Shown here in pieces: positions 26,170-35,707 of a stretch of 64,000 nt of DNA. The position numbers and the translations under genes were made by a program. The stretch spans positions 25,235 to 89,234 of the forward strand of contig CAJBME010000250.1 of the NCBI GenBank assembly GCA_903954065.1, in the 5' to 3' direction. Source of the stretch: an uncultured bacterium. GTDB taxonomy: Bacteria > Verrucomicrobiota > Verrucomicrobiia > Verrucomicrobiales > V1-33. Below the pieces are notes generated by a model that was not told where the DNA came from, ran no database searches, and saw nothing but the letters and a program-made list of their open reading frames with translations. Positions within the stretch are counted from its first letter, which is position 1. Each line of letters begins with the position of its first letter.

Positions 26170-26904
26170 TCAGACACCGCCAAATCGGCGCTCGCGCTGC
26201 GCAAAGGCCGCGCACGCTTCCTCGAGATCCGACTTGTTAAAATCAGGCCAAAGTTTCGGGGTGACCCAGAATTCGGCGTAACTCAGCTGCCATAGCAAGA
26301 AGTTAGACAACCGCAGCTCGCCCGAGGTTCTGATCAAAAGGTCAGGGTCGGGCCAGTGCCGCGTGTACAAATGCTGGCTGAAAACGTCTGGAGTGATCGT
26401 CGCTGGATCGAGACGCCCGTCCTGCACGTCGCGCACCACACTTTTGACCCCATCGACAATTTCCTCGCGGCCGCCATAACTGAGGGCCAAAATCAATGTC
26501 AGTCCTGTGTTTCCGGCCGTCCGCTCGATCGCTCGATGCAATGATTCCTGGCACGACGTCGGCAGATCTGTCAGCCGCCCAATGGCCTGAAATCGGACGT
26601 TTTTCTTGAGCATTTCATCGAGTTTGTTCCGCAAAAATCGATCCAGCAGAAACATCAAGGCCTCCACCTCCGCCGGCGGCCGCTTCCAGTTCTCGGACGA
26701 AAACGCGTACAACGTGAGAAAATCCACTCCCATCTCTCCGCACGCCTCCACCGCGCGCTGCACAGCATCCGCACCACGTCGATGTCCCTCCGTGCGCGGT
26801 AGCCCCCGCTGCGCCGCCCACCTGCCGTTGCCATCCATAATGATGGCCACATGGCGGGGAACAACCGAAGGCTGAACAACGGGGGATGAAGGCTGGAGCG
26901 CCAT
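26170..26904 (-). CDS. uppS: Undecaprenyl diphosphate synthase
   Basis: PRHVAIIMDGNGRWAAQRGLPRTEGHRRGA, LTLYAFSSENWKRP, DLLIRTSGELRLSNFLLWQLSYAE. Start MALQPSSP chosen; track ORF extends to 27081. Confidence 0.96.
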   Translation of the reverse strand: MALQPSSPVVQPSVVPRHVAIIMDGNGRWAAQRGLPRTEGHRRGADAVQRAVEACGEMGVDFLTLYAFSSENWKRPPAEVEALMFLLDRFLRNKLDEMLKKNVRFQAIGRLTDLPTSCQESLHRAIERTAGNTGLTLILALSYGGREEIVDGVKSVVRDVQDGRLDPATITPDVFSQHLYTRHWPDPDLLIRTSGELRLSNFLLWQLSYAEFWVTPKLWPDFNKSDLEEACAAFAQRERRFGGV

Positions 26905-27158
26905 GGAATCGAACTCCACCATGCGGCGGCCTGCCGCACCGCGCAAGCGCCTGCCATCAATCATCACGCTCCAGTGCCCACTTTTTTTGCCTTTCGCCTG
27001 CTCGCCTGTCCGTCGCCCTGTCGTCTGTCGGCCTGTCCGCCAGCGGTCCGTCAGGCGGGCGGGTATCAGAAATTGTGACAAAACTCGTGACTACTGGGAA
27101 AGACCGTCTCTGCTGACAGCTTCCGCCCGTCCTTCGTTACTTTTACTGTTATTTTCTC

Positions 27159-27944
27159 ATGCCCAGCTGGCTTTCTGCGCTCATTTCCGGCCTGATTGAG
27201 GGCCTTACTGAATTCATTCCTGTTTCTTCCACGGGCCATTTGCTGATTGCTGACCGCTGGATGGGGGCGCGCCCAGAATGGTTCACCATTTTTATTCAAG
27301 TTGGGGCTGCGCTTGCGCTGCTGCCGATTTTTTGGACCAAGCTGACCGGATTGTTGATGAGTTGGAAGGAACCCGCGTCGCGCGATTACCTGACCAAACT
27401 CGTCGCCGCCTTTTTCATCACGGGGGTGGGAGGGGTGGCTTTGGAAAAGTCAGGGATGCAGCAGCTTCCCGACACGGTCGGTCCGGTGGCTTGGGCCACT
27501 CTGATCGGCGGCTTCGTCATTCTCGGCATCGAGGCGTGGCGCAAATACCACCCAGGATCGCCCAACCTGACGTGGACCATCGCCATCGCTTGCGGTCTGG
27601 CCCAATTGCTGGCCGCCATCTATCCCGGTACCTCGCGCTCCGGGGCCACCATCATGATTGCTCTCGCGCTGGGATTGGCCCGTCCCGCGGCCGCCGAGTT
27701 TTCCTTCATCCTCGGCATGATCACCCTGACCGCCGCCGGAGGTTACAAATTGCTGGGCGCTTGGCGCGACGGCGAAATCGTTAATACGGCGGTTCTCGAT
27801 CTCGTGGTGGGATTTCTGGCGGCCGCAGTCTCCGCCTTTATCGTCGTCAAATGGCTCCTGCGCTTCGTCCAGAGCCACACCTTCAACGGCTTCGCCGTCT
27901 ATCGCATCATTCTCGGCGCCGCTTTGATCGTCTGGTTCTCATGA
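27159..27944 (+). CDS. uppP: Undecaprenyl-diphosphatase
   Basis: LIEGLTEFIPVSSTGHLLI; AAIYPGTSRSGATI. Confidence 0.96.
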   Translation: MPSWLSALISGLIEGLTEFIPVSSTGHLLIADRWMGARPEWFTIFIQVGAALALLPIFWTKLTGLLMSWKEPASRDYLTKLVAAFFITGVGGVALEKSGMQQLPDTVGPVAWATLIGGFVILGIEAWRKYHPGSPNLTWTIAIACGLAQLLAAIYPGTSRSGATIMIALALGLARPAAAEFSFILGMITLTAAGGYKLLGAWRDGEIVNTAVLDLVVGFLAAAVSAFIVVKWLLRFVQSHTFNGFAVYRIILGAALIVWFS

Positions 27945-28483
27945 TGAATACTAGGATTTTGATGCGTGTCGCGCTGGCGGTGGTTTCTGCCATCGGTCTC
28001 TCCAGCTGCAATTTGGTCGCTCCGTTGGTGCGAACGGCCCTGCCGTTTGCGGGAATCAAGATGGCGATGGCCTGCCTGCCTGAGGAAGCGATGATCGACA
28101 CGCCGGCGGGGCCGCGCGTGGTCCGGGACATTACGGCTGGCGACGTGGTGATGGGTTACCGCGGGCATCCGGTGATCGTGCAGCAGAAACACGATTATCT
28201 GGAGCAGGCCTCGACGGTTTTCATCAAAGTGGTCTTTGATGACGGGGCCTCGGTCGAGGCCTGCGGCTGGCATCGCCTTGCGGGCACCCGTCTGCAGGAT
28301 CTGAAAGTCGGGCAGGGGGTGGCGGGCCGCCGGGTGGCCGCGCTTTCCACGCGCTGCGGCATCAAACGATCGTATGATCTGTTGACGGAGGACGAGGGGT
28401 ATCGCATCGACGGCATTCCTGTGAACAGCATGATTGAGGAAATGCATGCGGCGGCGGCCGGTCTTCCCCGGGATAAGCGTTAG
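27941..28483 (+). CDS. Stand-alone Hint (Hedgehog/intein-like) domain lipoprotein
   Basis: MMNTRILMRVALAVVSAIGLSSCN (lipobox LSSC); CLPEEAMIDTPAGPRVVRDITAGDVVMGYRG (Hint N-block), VEACGWHRLAG (block B-like His), RSYDLLTEDEGYRIDGIPVNS (C-block-like); ATGA overlap with uppP. Confidence 0.78.
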   Translation: MMNTRILMRVALAVVSAIGLSSCNLVAPLVRTALPFAGIKMAMACLPEEAMIDTPAGPRVVRDITAGDVVMGYRGHPVIVQQKHDYLEQASTVFIKVVFDDGASVEACGWHRLAGTRLQDLKVGQGVAGRRVAALSTRCGIKRSYDLLTEDEGYRIDGIPVNSMIEEMHAAAAGLPRDKR

Positions 28484-28531
28484 GGCGCGGCGACATTTTC
28501 ATTTCCGCCACGGACTCCTGAGTGGGGCGAC

Positions 28532-29101
28532 CTAGGCGGTGGCGGCGCGTATTTCTTGGGGATCCAAGGCGCGCCACTGACCGGGTTGCAGCTTGAGTGA
28601 GGCGAGTTCCAATTGCCCGATGCGGGCGCGGATGAGTCTCAGGGTGGGCAGTCCGACGGCGGCGGTCATGCGGCGGACCTGCCGGTTTTTGCCTTCGGTG
28701 AGCTGCAGGGAAATCCACGCATCGGGGATGGTTTTGCGAACGCGGATCGGCGGGGTCCGCGGCGGCCATGGGGGAGCGGGATCGATCCGTCTGGCGATGG
28801 CGGGCTGGGTGCGATGCCCTTGGATGACGACGCCATGTTCGAGTGTGGCGAGGTTTTCCAGCGTGGGCACACCTTCGACCTGCACGTGATATTCGCGTGG
28901 GTGAGAGCGGCGGGGGTTGAGCAGGCGATCTGTCCAGACAGCTTCGTCGCTGAGCAGCAACAACCCTTCAGAATCGCGATCCAGCCGTCCAATCGGATAG
29001 ACTCCAGCGGCAAAGCCACAAGCGGCCAGCGTCTGCTGTCCGGCATGATCCGGCGTAAACTGGGAAAGCATGTCGTAGGGTTTATGAAGAGCGATCAGCA
29101 T
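28532..29101 (-). CDS. rRNA large-subunit pseudouridine synthase, RsuA/RluE type
   Basis: LHKPYDMLSQF, GVYPIGRLDRDSEGLLLLSDE, LTEGKNRQVRRM. Start MLIALHKPYD chosen. Confidence 0.93.
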   Translation of the reverse strand: MLIALHKPYDMLSQFTPDHAGQQTLAACGFAAGVYPIGRLDRDSEGLLLLSDEAVWTDRLLNPRRSHPREYHVQVEGVPTLENLATLEHGVVIQGHRTQPAIARRIDPAPPWPPRTPPIRVRKTIPDAWISLQLTEGKNRQVRRMTAAVGLPTLRLIRARIGQLELASLKLQPGQWRALDPQEIRAATA

Positions 29102-29168
29102 AGGGTCGAGGCCGGGAAAAAAGCGTTTAGCAATCGATGATCCGCAAGTAACAATTAGCAGAGCCTTC

Positions 29169-30383
29169 ATGTCCCAGCCCCCTGATCCACTCCCCAGCCC
29201 GCCTGATCCCCCTGAGGGTGACAATCACGCGGCTTCCGCACATTTGAGCCTGCTTCCGGTCCTCGTGCCGGCAGCGGTGTGTTTCCTAGCCTTGGGCGTG
29301 GCCGCCGCCGCGGCGTGGAAAATCCGCCAGATCAAGGCGTCGCGTGCGTCCGCGATGGCGCCAGCAGGGGGGGCTGCGCCGACGGTGGCGATGGACCCTG
29401 ATTCTCCTTTTCAGGCGACGGTGGAGAATCGTGGCGCGGCGCCGGGCCCGGCCCCGGAAGGCATGGTCTGGATTCCCGGAGGGGAATTTTCCATGGGGTG
29501 TGATGACCCGCGGGCGGGAGTGTGCGGCGGCCCGGATGCGATGCCGGACGCCCGCCCGATCCATCGGGTGCAGGTCGATGGATTTTGGATGGACCGGACG
29601 GAGGTGACCAACGCTCAGTTTGCTCGTTTTGTGGCGGCGACGGGGTATGTCACCATGGCGGAGCGGACGCCGCGGCAGGAAGATTTTCCCACGGCTCCTC
29701 CGGAAAATCTGGTGGCTGGCTCCACGGTGTTTACGCCGACGGCGGAGGAGGTGCCTCTGACCAGTCATTTTCGCTGGTGGCGGTACGAAGCGGGGGCGAA
29801 CTGGCGGCATCCGGAGGGGGCTGGTACCTCCATTGATGGCCGCGATGCTTATCCCGTGGTGCAGGTGGCCTATGAGGATGCGGCGGCCTATGCGCGATGG
29901 GCCGGCAAGCGCTTGCCGACCGAGGCGGAATTTGAATTTGCCGAGCGCGGGGGGCAAGCCGGCCAGCGTTATGCCTGGGGGGCGGAGCTGCAGCCGGGAG
30001 GTCGATGGATGGCAAACGTCTATCAAGGGACGTTTCCCGTGCAGGACACGGGTCGCGATGGTTTTGCTGGCCTCGCTCCCACCGCGCAGTTTCCACCCAA
30101 TCCCTACGGACTGCATGACACGGCCGGTAACGTCTGGGAATGGGTCAGCGATTGGTACCGCCCCGATACCTACGTCCTCCACGCTCAACTCGGCGTCGTC
30201 CGCAATCCCACCGGTCCAGAAACACCGTTCGACCCGGCCGAGCCAGATCAACCCAAACGCGTGCACCGCGGCGGATCATTCCTCTGCACCGATCAATACT
30301 GCACCCGCTACATGAACGGTACCCGCGGGAAGGGCGAAATCACCACCGCCAGCAATCACCTCGGCTTCCGCTGCGTCCAATAA
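29169..30383 (+). CDS. Formylglycine-generating enzyme (SUMF1/FGE) family protein
   Basis: FWMDRTEVTNAQFARFVAATGY; AGKRLPTEAEFEFAERGG; NVWEWVSDWY; RGGSFLCTDQYCTRY...SNHLGFRCV with both active-site Cys. Confidence 0.93.
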   Translation: MSQPPDPLPSPPDPPEGDNHAASAHLSLLPVLVPAAVCFLALGVAAAAAWKIRQIKASRASAMAPAGGAAPTVAMDPDSPFQATVENRGAAPGPAPEGMVWIPGGEFSMGCDDPRAGVCGGPDAMPDARPIHRVQVDGFWMDRTEVTNAQFARFVAATGYVTMAERTPRQEDFPTAPPENLVAGSTVFTPTAEEVPLTSHFRWWRYEAGANWRHPEGAGTSIDGRDAYPVVQVAYEDAAAYARWAGKRLPTEAEFEFAERGGQAGQRYAWGAELQPGGRWMANVYQGTFPVQDTGRDGFAGLAPTAQFPPNPYGLHDTAGNVWEWVSDWYRPDTYVLHAQLGVVRNPTGPETPFDPAEPDQPKRVHRGGSFLCTDQYCTRYMNGTRGKGEITTASNHLGFRCVQ

Positions 30384-30414
30384 AGATCGTTATGAGTTTG
30401 AACCTGCTCCCTGC

Positions 30415-32652
30415 GTGCCGATGGCCATGACGAGCCTCGGGATATCTCATTACGGGCTGAGGGTGATGGCGGGGGCTCTGTGGTCCGCGCTGAGCGTGGC
30501 GGCCGTGGCGGCGGATCTTTCGTTTCGCACTTATCGATTGGGGCCTGTTGAGGACGGGGGATCGCGGGCGTGGCCAATGACGGCGGACGCCATGGCGGTG
30601 GCTGCGGATGGCACGTGTCTGGTGGTTTCGGCGACGGCGGGTGGGGCTGGTGAAGCGGTCTTTTACCGAGACGGCCGCTGGAGTGGAATGTGTGAGCCGG
30701 TGTTGCCGCGTTGGGAGGGCGGGGAAACTCTGCCGGCGGCGGCGGCGATTTCAGGGGAGCACGTGTGGGTGGCGGCGGCAGTGGGGGGACGTTCCGTTCG
30801 TCCTGAGCCGGGCGGTGGTGCCTCGACGCATCTTCCGGGTGAGGGAGTCGTCTGGACAGGTGTGTGTCGGTTTGACCGGGCTGGGAAACCGGCGGCTTTT
30901 CCGGGCGGGCGCACGCCGGCGGGATCGATGCTCGTTCTGCATGAGTTTTTTGATACCGGTGAGCCCGATGACCCGTCCGATGGCGGCCTCCCACCGGTGG
31001 AGGCGAAGAGGCCGACCGCGGTGACCGGGCTGTGGGTGCACGAAGGCGAAGTTTTTATCAGTGACGCCGCGGCGGGGAAAATTCGCGTTCATGATGCCTC
31101 CACCCTGCAGGAAAAACGCGTTTTCCGCGCCCAAGCGCCAGGGCCTCTGTGTGTGCTGGCGGGAAAACTGTATGTCGTCGAAGGCCGGTCGATCGTGAGT
31201 ACCTTCACCCTCAATGGACGTCGTACGGGACAAGTCCTTGATGAAGGCAGCGACTTGATCCCGGGAGCCATCGCCCCGACCACCGAAGGACGTCTCATGA
31301 TCAGTGATCTGGGGCCGGCGCAACAAGTGCATTTTTACAACATGAGCGGCGTGCCCACCCGTGTGCGCACTCTGGGCGACGAGCTCGGTATGGATGGTCC
31401 GCCCCGTCCCGGAGCGGCGGGTCCGCGACGGTTGGGCCGCATCACGGGGGTTGGCGCCGATGCGACCGGTGGGCTTTATGTGGCCATGAGTCCACCCCCG
31501 GGAGGATGCCTGATCCGGGCCTTCGAGCCGGACCGAAAATCTCTGCGCTGGGAGTGGCTTGGGCCCGCACTGGTCGGCGGCGCTGACTTTGATCCGCTTA
31601 GCCATCAGGCCGACATCATCACTGCCACCAGCCGTTATGATCTGGAGGTGACCCGCTTCCCGGATTTGTCATGGCAGTGGGCGGCTCACACCCTGAATGC
31701 GTTTCGCCATCCTCAGGATCCGCGTCTCGAGCTTCGTTCGCTGCCCCGTTTCAGTACGACCATGGTCATGCTGGATCGCCAGCGATTTCAAGTGCGCGCG
31801 CGTCACGGCGCGTCCGTGCATCTGGAATGGTATCGCCATACGGGATCGACGGCGGCTCCGGTCGCTATTCTCAGTGTGGGCCCTACCCCAGATCCTGCCG
31901 CAGGCCGCTTGCCTGCTAGTCCACCGGCCGCTGGGGCATGGCTCTGGCGCGACCTGAATGGCGACAGTTTGATGACGGGGGAAGAAACGATAGCTGCTCC
32001 CGACGTCATCGCCTCTTGCCGGGCCAGTCATGTGGATGCGGCGGGTACGGTCTGGCTGGGTGGAGCGGACGGGCGGCTGCACCAGCTGCCGTGCCTCGGC
32101 ATGGATGCGGACTTGCTTCCCCGCTATGATGTCGCGGGGCTGGTCAGTCGGCCTGCGCCGGTGGAAATACGCAACACGAGGGTTTTTGCGCATGACGCGG
32201 TGGCTGGGGCGTTTTATGCGGCTGATGGCGAGTCGGGCGCCAGCTCTCACGCGACTGATGAGGCCGCGCCGGGGGCGGGTCACAAGCTCTTTCGTTTTGA
32301 CGGGTGGGCTCGCGGTCAGGAAGCGGGCCCGCCGCGGTGGGGTGTCCCTGTGGCGGCTGGGCCGGGAGGCGGAGGGATGGCGGGAGTCTCGGCGGCGGGC
32401 GATCTTGTCTTTGCCCTGACCTCGCCGGAGGAGGCGGTCCACGTGTTGGACGCGCGATCCGGCGCTCTGGTCGGGGTGATTCCGGGCGACGGGCGGAGCC
32501 GCCTCCAAGGCGCGTCGGCGGTCCCCTCGATCCGCGCCCGCCGCGATCGCGACGGGAGTTACTTGATCCTCGTGCAAACCGCCGACCCCACCCGGTGCCT
32601 GATTCATCACTTGATCCATCCGGCGGCCGCGGCGGATCGGGCCCCGCGTTGA
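30415..32652 (+). CDS. Secreted protein of unknown function, probably beta-propeller-like
   Basis: N-terminal hydrophobic signal; long coherent ORF with repetitive short beta segments; no diagnostic motif. Confidence 0.65.
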   Translation: MPMAMTSLGISHYGLRVMAGALWSALSVAAVAADLSFRTYRLGPVEDGGSRAWPMTADAMAVAADGTCLVVSATAGGAGEAVFYRDGRWSGMCEPVLPRWEGGETLPAAAAISGEHVWVAAAVGGRSVRPEPGGGASTHLPGEGVVWTGVCRFDRAGKPAAFPGGRTPAGSMLVLHEFFDTGEPDDPSDGGLPPVEAKRPTAVTGLWVHEGEVFISDAAAGKIRVHDASTLQEKRVFRAQAPGPLCVLAGKLYVVEGRSIVSTFTLNGRRTGQVLDEGSDLIPGAIAPTTEGRLMISDLGPAQQVHFYNMSGVPTRVRTLGDELGMDGPPRPGAAGPRRLGRITGVGADATGGLYVAMSPPPGGCLIRAFEPDRKSLRWEWLGPALVGGADFDPLSHQADIITATSRYDLEVTRFPDLSWQWAAHTLNAFRHPQDPRLELRSLPRFSTTMVMLDRQRFQVRARHGASVHLEWYRHTGSTAAPVAILSVGPTPDPAAGRLPASPPAAGAWLWRDLNGDSLMTGEETIAAPDVIASCRASHVDAAGTVWLGGADGRLHQLPCLGMDADLLPRYDVAGLVSRPAPVEIRNTRVFAHDAVAGAFYAADGESGASSHATDEAAPGAGHKLFRFDGWARGQEAGPPRWGVPVAAGPGGGGMAGVSAAGDLVFALTSPEEAVHVLDARSGALVGVIPGDGRSRLQGASAVPSIRARRDRDGSYLILVQTADPTRCLIHHLIHPAAAADRAPR

Positions 32653-32843
32653 TGGGGTGGTTTGACGGCACTCAGCTGTGCAAATACTCGCGCAAATGGA
32701 TCCGCAGCTGAGTTTGTGCTCGAAAAAGCAGGCGTTGAAACGGGTGCGGCAAGCATTCGGAATGATCACTCGCGATCTTTAACCCCGGTCAAGGACGGAG
32801 GTTGCGCGCTCCGCAGGCGGAACGACAGTGATTCTTTATTCCT

Positions 32844-33926
32844 TTGGCCACTGAACCCACATCATCCGAGCCGCTCACTCCCTCCGCCGCCCTGTCGACC
32901 GCGGATGGAGGTGCCTGTCTGCGCGTCGGACCGGGCCAGTGGGTTGTCGCCTGTGGACCGTTTCGACAGGCGGCCAGCGTGGCTCCGGGGGAGCTGGCCT
33001 TTTACCGCAATGACTTTGCTCTGACGGTGGCGGAGCCGTGGTTTATCCCGGCGGCGTCATGGGAGCTGGCGGCGCCCCCGGCGGCGCCACAGGAGCTGGC
33101 AACGCCATCAGACGACTTGATCATTGGCTGGGAGCCGCTGGCGCGCGATGGATTTGCTGGGGAACTGGAGACCGTGCTCGCCGGGTTGGGGCAGGGCCGC
33201 TGGACTAAGGCCGTGTTGGCTGTCCCCGAAATTGGCCGTTTGATCAGCGGCGATGCCGCCACCCTCGCTCGGCGCGCCCTGCACCACCGCGAGGCCAGTG
33301 TCTGTTGGCCCTACGCTTTCAGTGACCGCCTCGGCCGCGGCTGCGCTGGCATGACGCCGGAAACACTCTTCACCCTGCGCGGTGAAACCCTGCAAACAAT
33401 GGCCCTCGCCGGTACCGCCCGTACCGCCGAACAAGCAGACTTCGAAAACGATGCTAAACAAATTCGCGAACACGAAATCGTGGCGGATTCATTGCGTCGG
33501 CGGCTGGCCGCCTGGGGCCGCGTCCGCAGCGGCCCGCGCGAAGTACTGAACATCGGTGGACTGATCCATTTTATCACCCGCTTTGACGTCAGCCTCGGCC
33601 GGACCGTGGATGCTCATGAACTGGTCAAGGCGCTGCATCCGACCCCCGCCATGGGTATTCTTCCGCGATCAGAGGAAAACCTCGCGGCCCTGCACGCCTG
33701 GCGACAGCAGCTCAGCGTGCCCAGCACGTTTGGGGCTCCGCTCGGAGTCCAGTGGAGCGGCGGTATGCAAATGGTAGTCACTATCCGCGGGCTTTGGTGG
33801 GAGCAGGACGCCATCAGCCTGCCCGCCGGATGCGGCATCGTCGATGGGAGTGAACTGGAACAGGAATGGCGTGAGCTCGGGTTGAAACGCCGGTGGGTGA
33901 AACAAGCCTTTGGTTTGGACGCATGA
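32844..33926 (+). CDS. menF: Isochorismate synthase
   Basis: Chorismate-binding fold: MTPETLFTLRGETLQTMALAGTART, FENDAKQIREHEIVAD, KALHPTPAMGILPR. Confidence 0.92.
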   Translation: MATEPTSSEPLTPSAALSTADGGACLRVGPGQWVVACGPFRQAASVAPGELAFYRNDFALTVAEPWFIPAASWELAAPPAAPQELATPSDDLIIGWEPLARDGFAGELETVLAGLGQGRWTKAVLAVPEIGRLISGDAATLARRALHHREASVCWPYAFSDRLGRGCAGMTPETLFTLRGETLQTMALAGTARTAEQADFENDAKQIREHEIVADSLRRRLAAWGRVRSGPREVLNIGGLIHFITRFDVSLGRTVDAHELVKALHPTPAMGILPRSEENLAALHAWRQQLSVPSTFGAPLGVQWSGGMQMVVTIRGLWWEQDAISLPAGCGIVDGSELEQEWRELGLKRRWVKQAFGLDA

Positions 33927-35662
33927 TCGCCACCGCGCCCACACCCACCCCGGACGGCCCGGACGGCCTGGACGGAACGCTACCGGTGACGCCGGCGAGC
34001 AGTGTGCCACTGGCTTGCGCTGTGGTGGCCACGCTCATGCGTCAGGGCGTGTCTGAGGTGATTGTCTGCGCTGGGGCCCGTAACGCGGTGTTGGTGGCGG
34101 TGCTAGCGCGCTCGCCTGGGTTGCGGGTGTGGAGTTTTCCTGAGGAGCGCAGTGCTGCCTTTTTCGCCCTTGGGCGCACGTTGACTTTGGCGGTTCCGGT
34201 GGCGGTGGTGACCACGTCGGGCACGGCGGTGGGCGAGCTGTTGCCGGCGGCCATGGAAGCGTATTATCAAGGATTGCCTTTGGTGTTGGTGACGGCTGAC
34301 CGGCCCCGGGCTTATCGTGGCACGGGGGCGCCGCAGGCGGTGGAGCAGCCGGGGATTTTCACGACTTATGCGGCTTTATGTGGCGATGTGGCCACGCTCG
34401 AGGAGTTGGCTGATTTTGAACGGGTGTTGGCTGGATGGGATCACGGTTGTCCGGTGCAATTGAATGTGTGTTTGGAAGAACCTTCGGCTTCTGATTTGGC
34501 GGGGGCGGCCGGAGTGAGTGGCATTGCCGCGGTGGCGCGCCCGGCGCGAGCGGTGGCCGATCCGCAGCCGGTGCTGGCCTTTCTGGCGGACCGGGCTGCT
34601 GGTCCGCTGCTGGCGGTGGTGGCTGCCCTGCCGACGGAAGAGCGCGACGGTGTCAGTCGCTTCCTCCAGCGTCTCGGGTGTCCGGTTTTTGCTGAGGCTA
34701 CCAGTGGGTTGCGCGAATGTCCGGAACTCGCTCGCCAGCTGATCCACGGGGGTGAAGCGGCGCTGGCCCGGCAGCGGGCAGGTCGCGTGCTGCGCCTAGG
34801 AGGTATTCCCTCAGTGCGCTGGTGGAGGGATTTAGAAAGGCAGCCTGCGATCCGCGTGTTATCGCTGACATCCACGGGTTTCTCTGGTCTGGCCCGGCTC
34901 TCTTCGGTCAGCGGGTTCCCTCGGTGGGATGACTTGGTGGCGTCGATGGACGGCGGGCCGTCGCTCTCCGGGTTGGAGGCGGCGGGGGAGAATCCGGAAG
35001 CGGTTCGAGTGGAACCGGAAGCTGCGGCGAACGGGCAGACGGCGGCCTTGATGCTGCATCCTGACAGTGAACCGGCCTTGATCCATGCCTTGTCTAGCAG
35101 GCTGCCGCATGGCGCGTTGGTTTTTCTGGGTAATAGCCTGCCCATCCGCGAATGGAATTCCTTTGCCACCACGTGGTCGCGCGGGTTGCGCTGTTATGCC
35201 AACCGTGGTGCCAACGGCATTGACGGCTGCCTTTCCACTTTTCTGGGACTGAGTGCTGATGAGCCGGAGAGCTGGGCCGTCATCGGCGACCTGACCGCGC
35301 TTTATGATCTGGCCGCTTTGTGGATCACACCGTCCCTCGCCCCGGGGCGCCGCCGGATCGTCGTGATCAACAATGGGGGTGGCCGGATTTTTTCCCGGGT
35401 CGCCGCCACGCGGGATCTGCCGCCGGAGCAGCGCCAGCTGATGGAAAACCCGCACGCGCTCAATTTTCACGGATGGGCCGGGATGTTTGGCTGGGCGTAC
35501 GTGCGAGTGACGGTCGCGGATGATTGGACGGCTGCGCTCGACCTCGAGGCGACTCATGCCATCATCGAGGTCGTGCCCGACGATGCGGCCACCGCGGCCT
35601 TCTGGCAGTTGCTCTCGTCCATGCCTCCGGCGAAGGGAGGTGCCGCTGCCCCTCAGTCGTAA
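33923..35662 (+). CDS. menD: SEPHCHC synthase MenD
   Basis: ThDP enzyme: VIVCAGARNAVLVAVLARSPGLRVWSFPEERSAAFFALG, LVLVTADRPRAYRGTGAPQAVEQPGIF, YANRGANGIDGCLSTFLGLS; ATGA overlap with menF. Confidence 0.94.
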   Translation: MIATAPTPTPDGPDGLDGTLPVTPASSVPLACAVVATLMRQGVSEVIVCAGARNAVLVAVLARSPGLRVWSFPEERSAAFFALGRTLTLAVPVAVVTTSGTAVGELLPAAMEAYYQGLPLVLVTADRPRAYRGTGAPQAVEQPGIFTTYAALCGDVATLEELADFERVLAGWDHGCPVQLNVCLEEPSASDLAGAAGVSGIAAVARPARAVADPQPVLAFLADRAAGPLLAVVAALPTEERDGVSRFLQRLGCPVFAEATSGLRECPELARQLIHGGEAALARQRAGRVLRLGGIPSVRWWRDLERQPAIRVLSLTSTGFSGLARLSSVSGFPRWDDLVASMDGGPSLSGLEAAGENPEAVRVEPEAAANGQTAALMLHPDSEPALIHALSSRLPHGALVFLGNSLPIREWNSFATTWSRGLRCYANRGANGIDGCLSTFLGLSADEPESWAVIGDLTALYDLAALWITPSLAPGRRRIVVINNGGGRIFSRVAATRDLPPEQRQLMENPHALNFHGWAGMFGWAYVRVTVADDWTAALDLEATHAIIEVVPDDAATAAFWQLLSSMPPAKGGAAAPQS

Positions 35663-35707
35663 GTACCACTTTCCTGCATCCACCCTTATGCACACTTTTT
35701 TCACTTT

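Noticed and set aside
28532-29224. Use of the far-upstream Met for the pseudouridine synthase
   Set aside because: Would overlap the divergent FGE start and adds a non-homologous Gly/Ser-rich N-terminus; start near 29101 preferred.
29286-30266. 326-aa antisense ORF opposite the FGE gene
   Set aside because: Arg/Pro/His-rich shadow ORF without motifs.
31669-32769. 366-aa antisense ORF opposite the 745-aa secreted protein
   Set aside because: Arg-rich composition typical of antisense frames; the sense ORF has a signal peptide and coherent composition.
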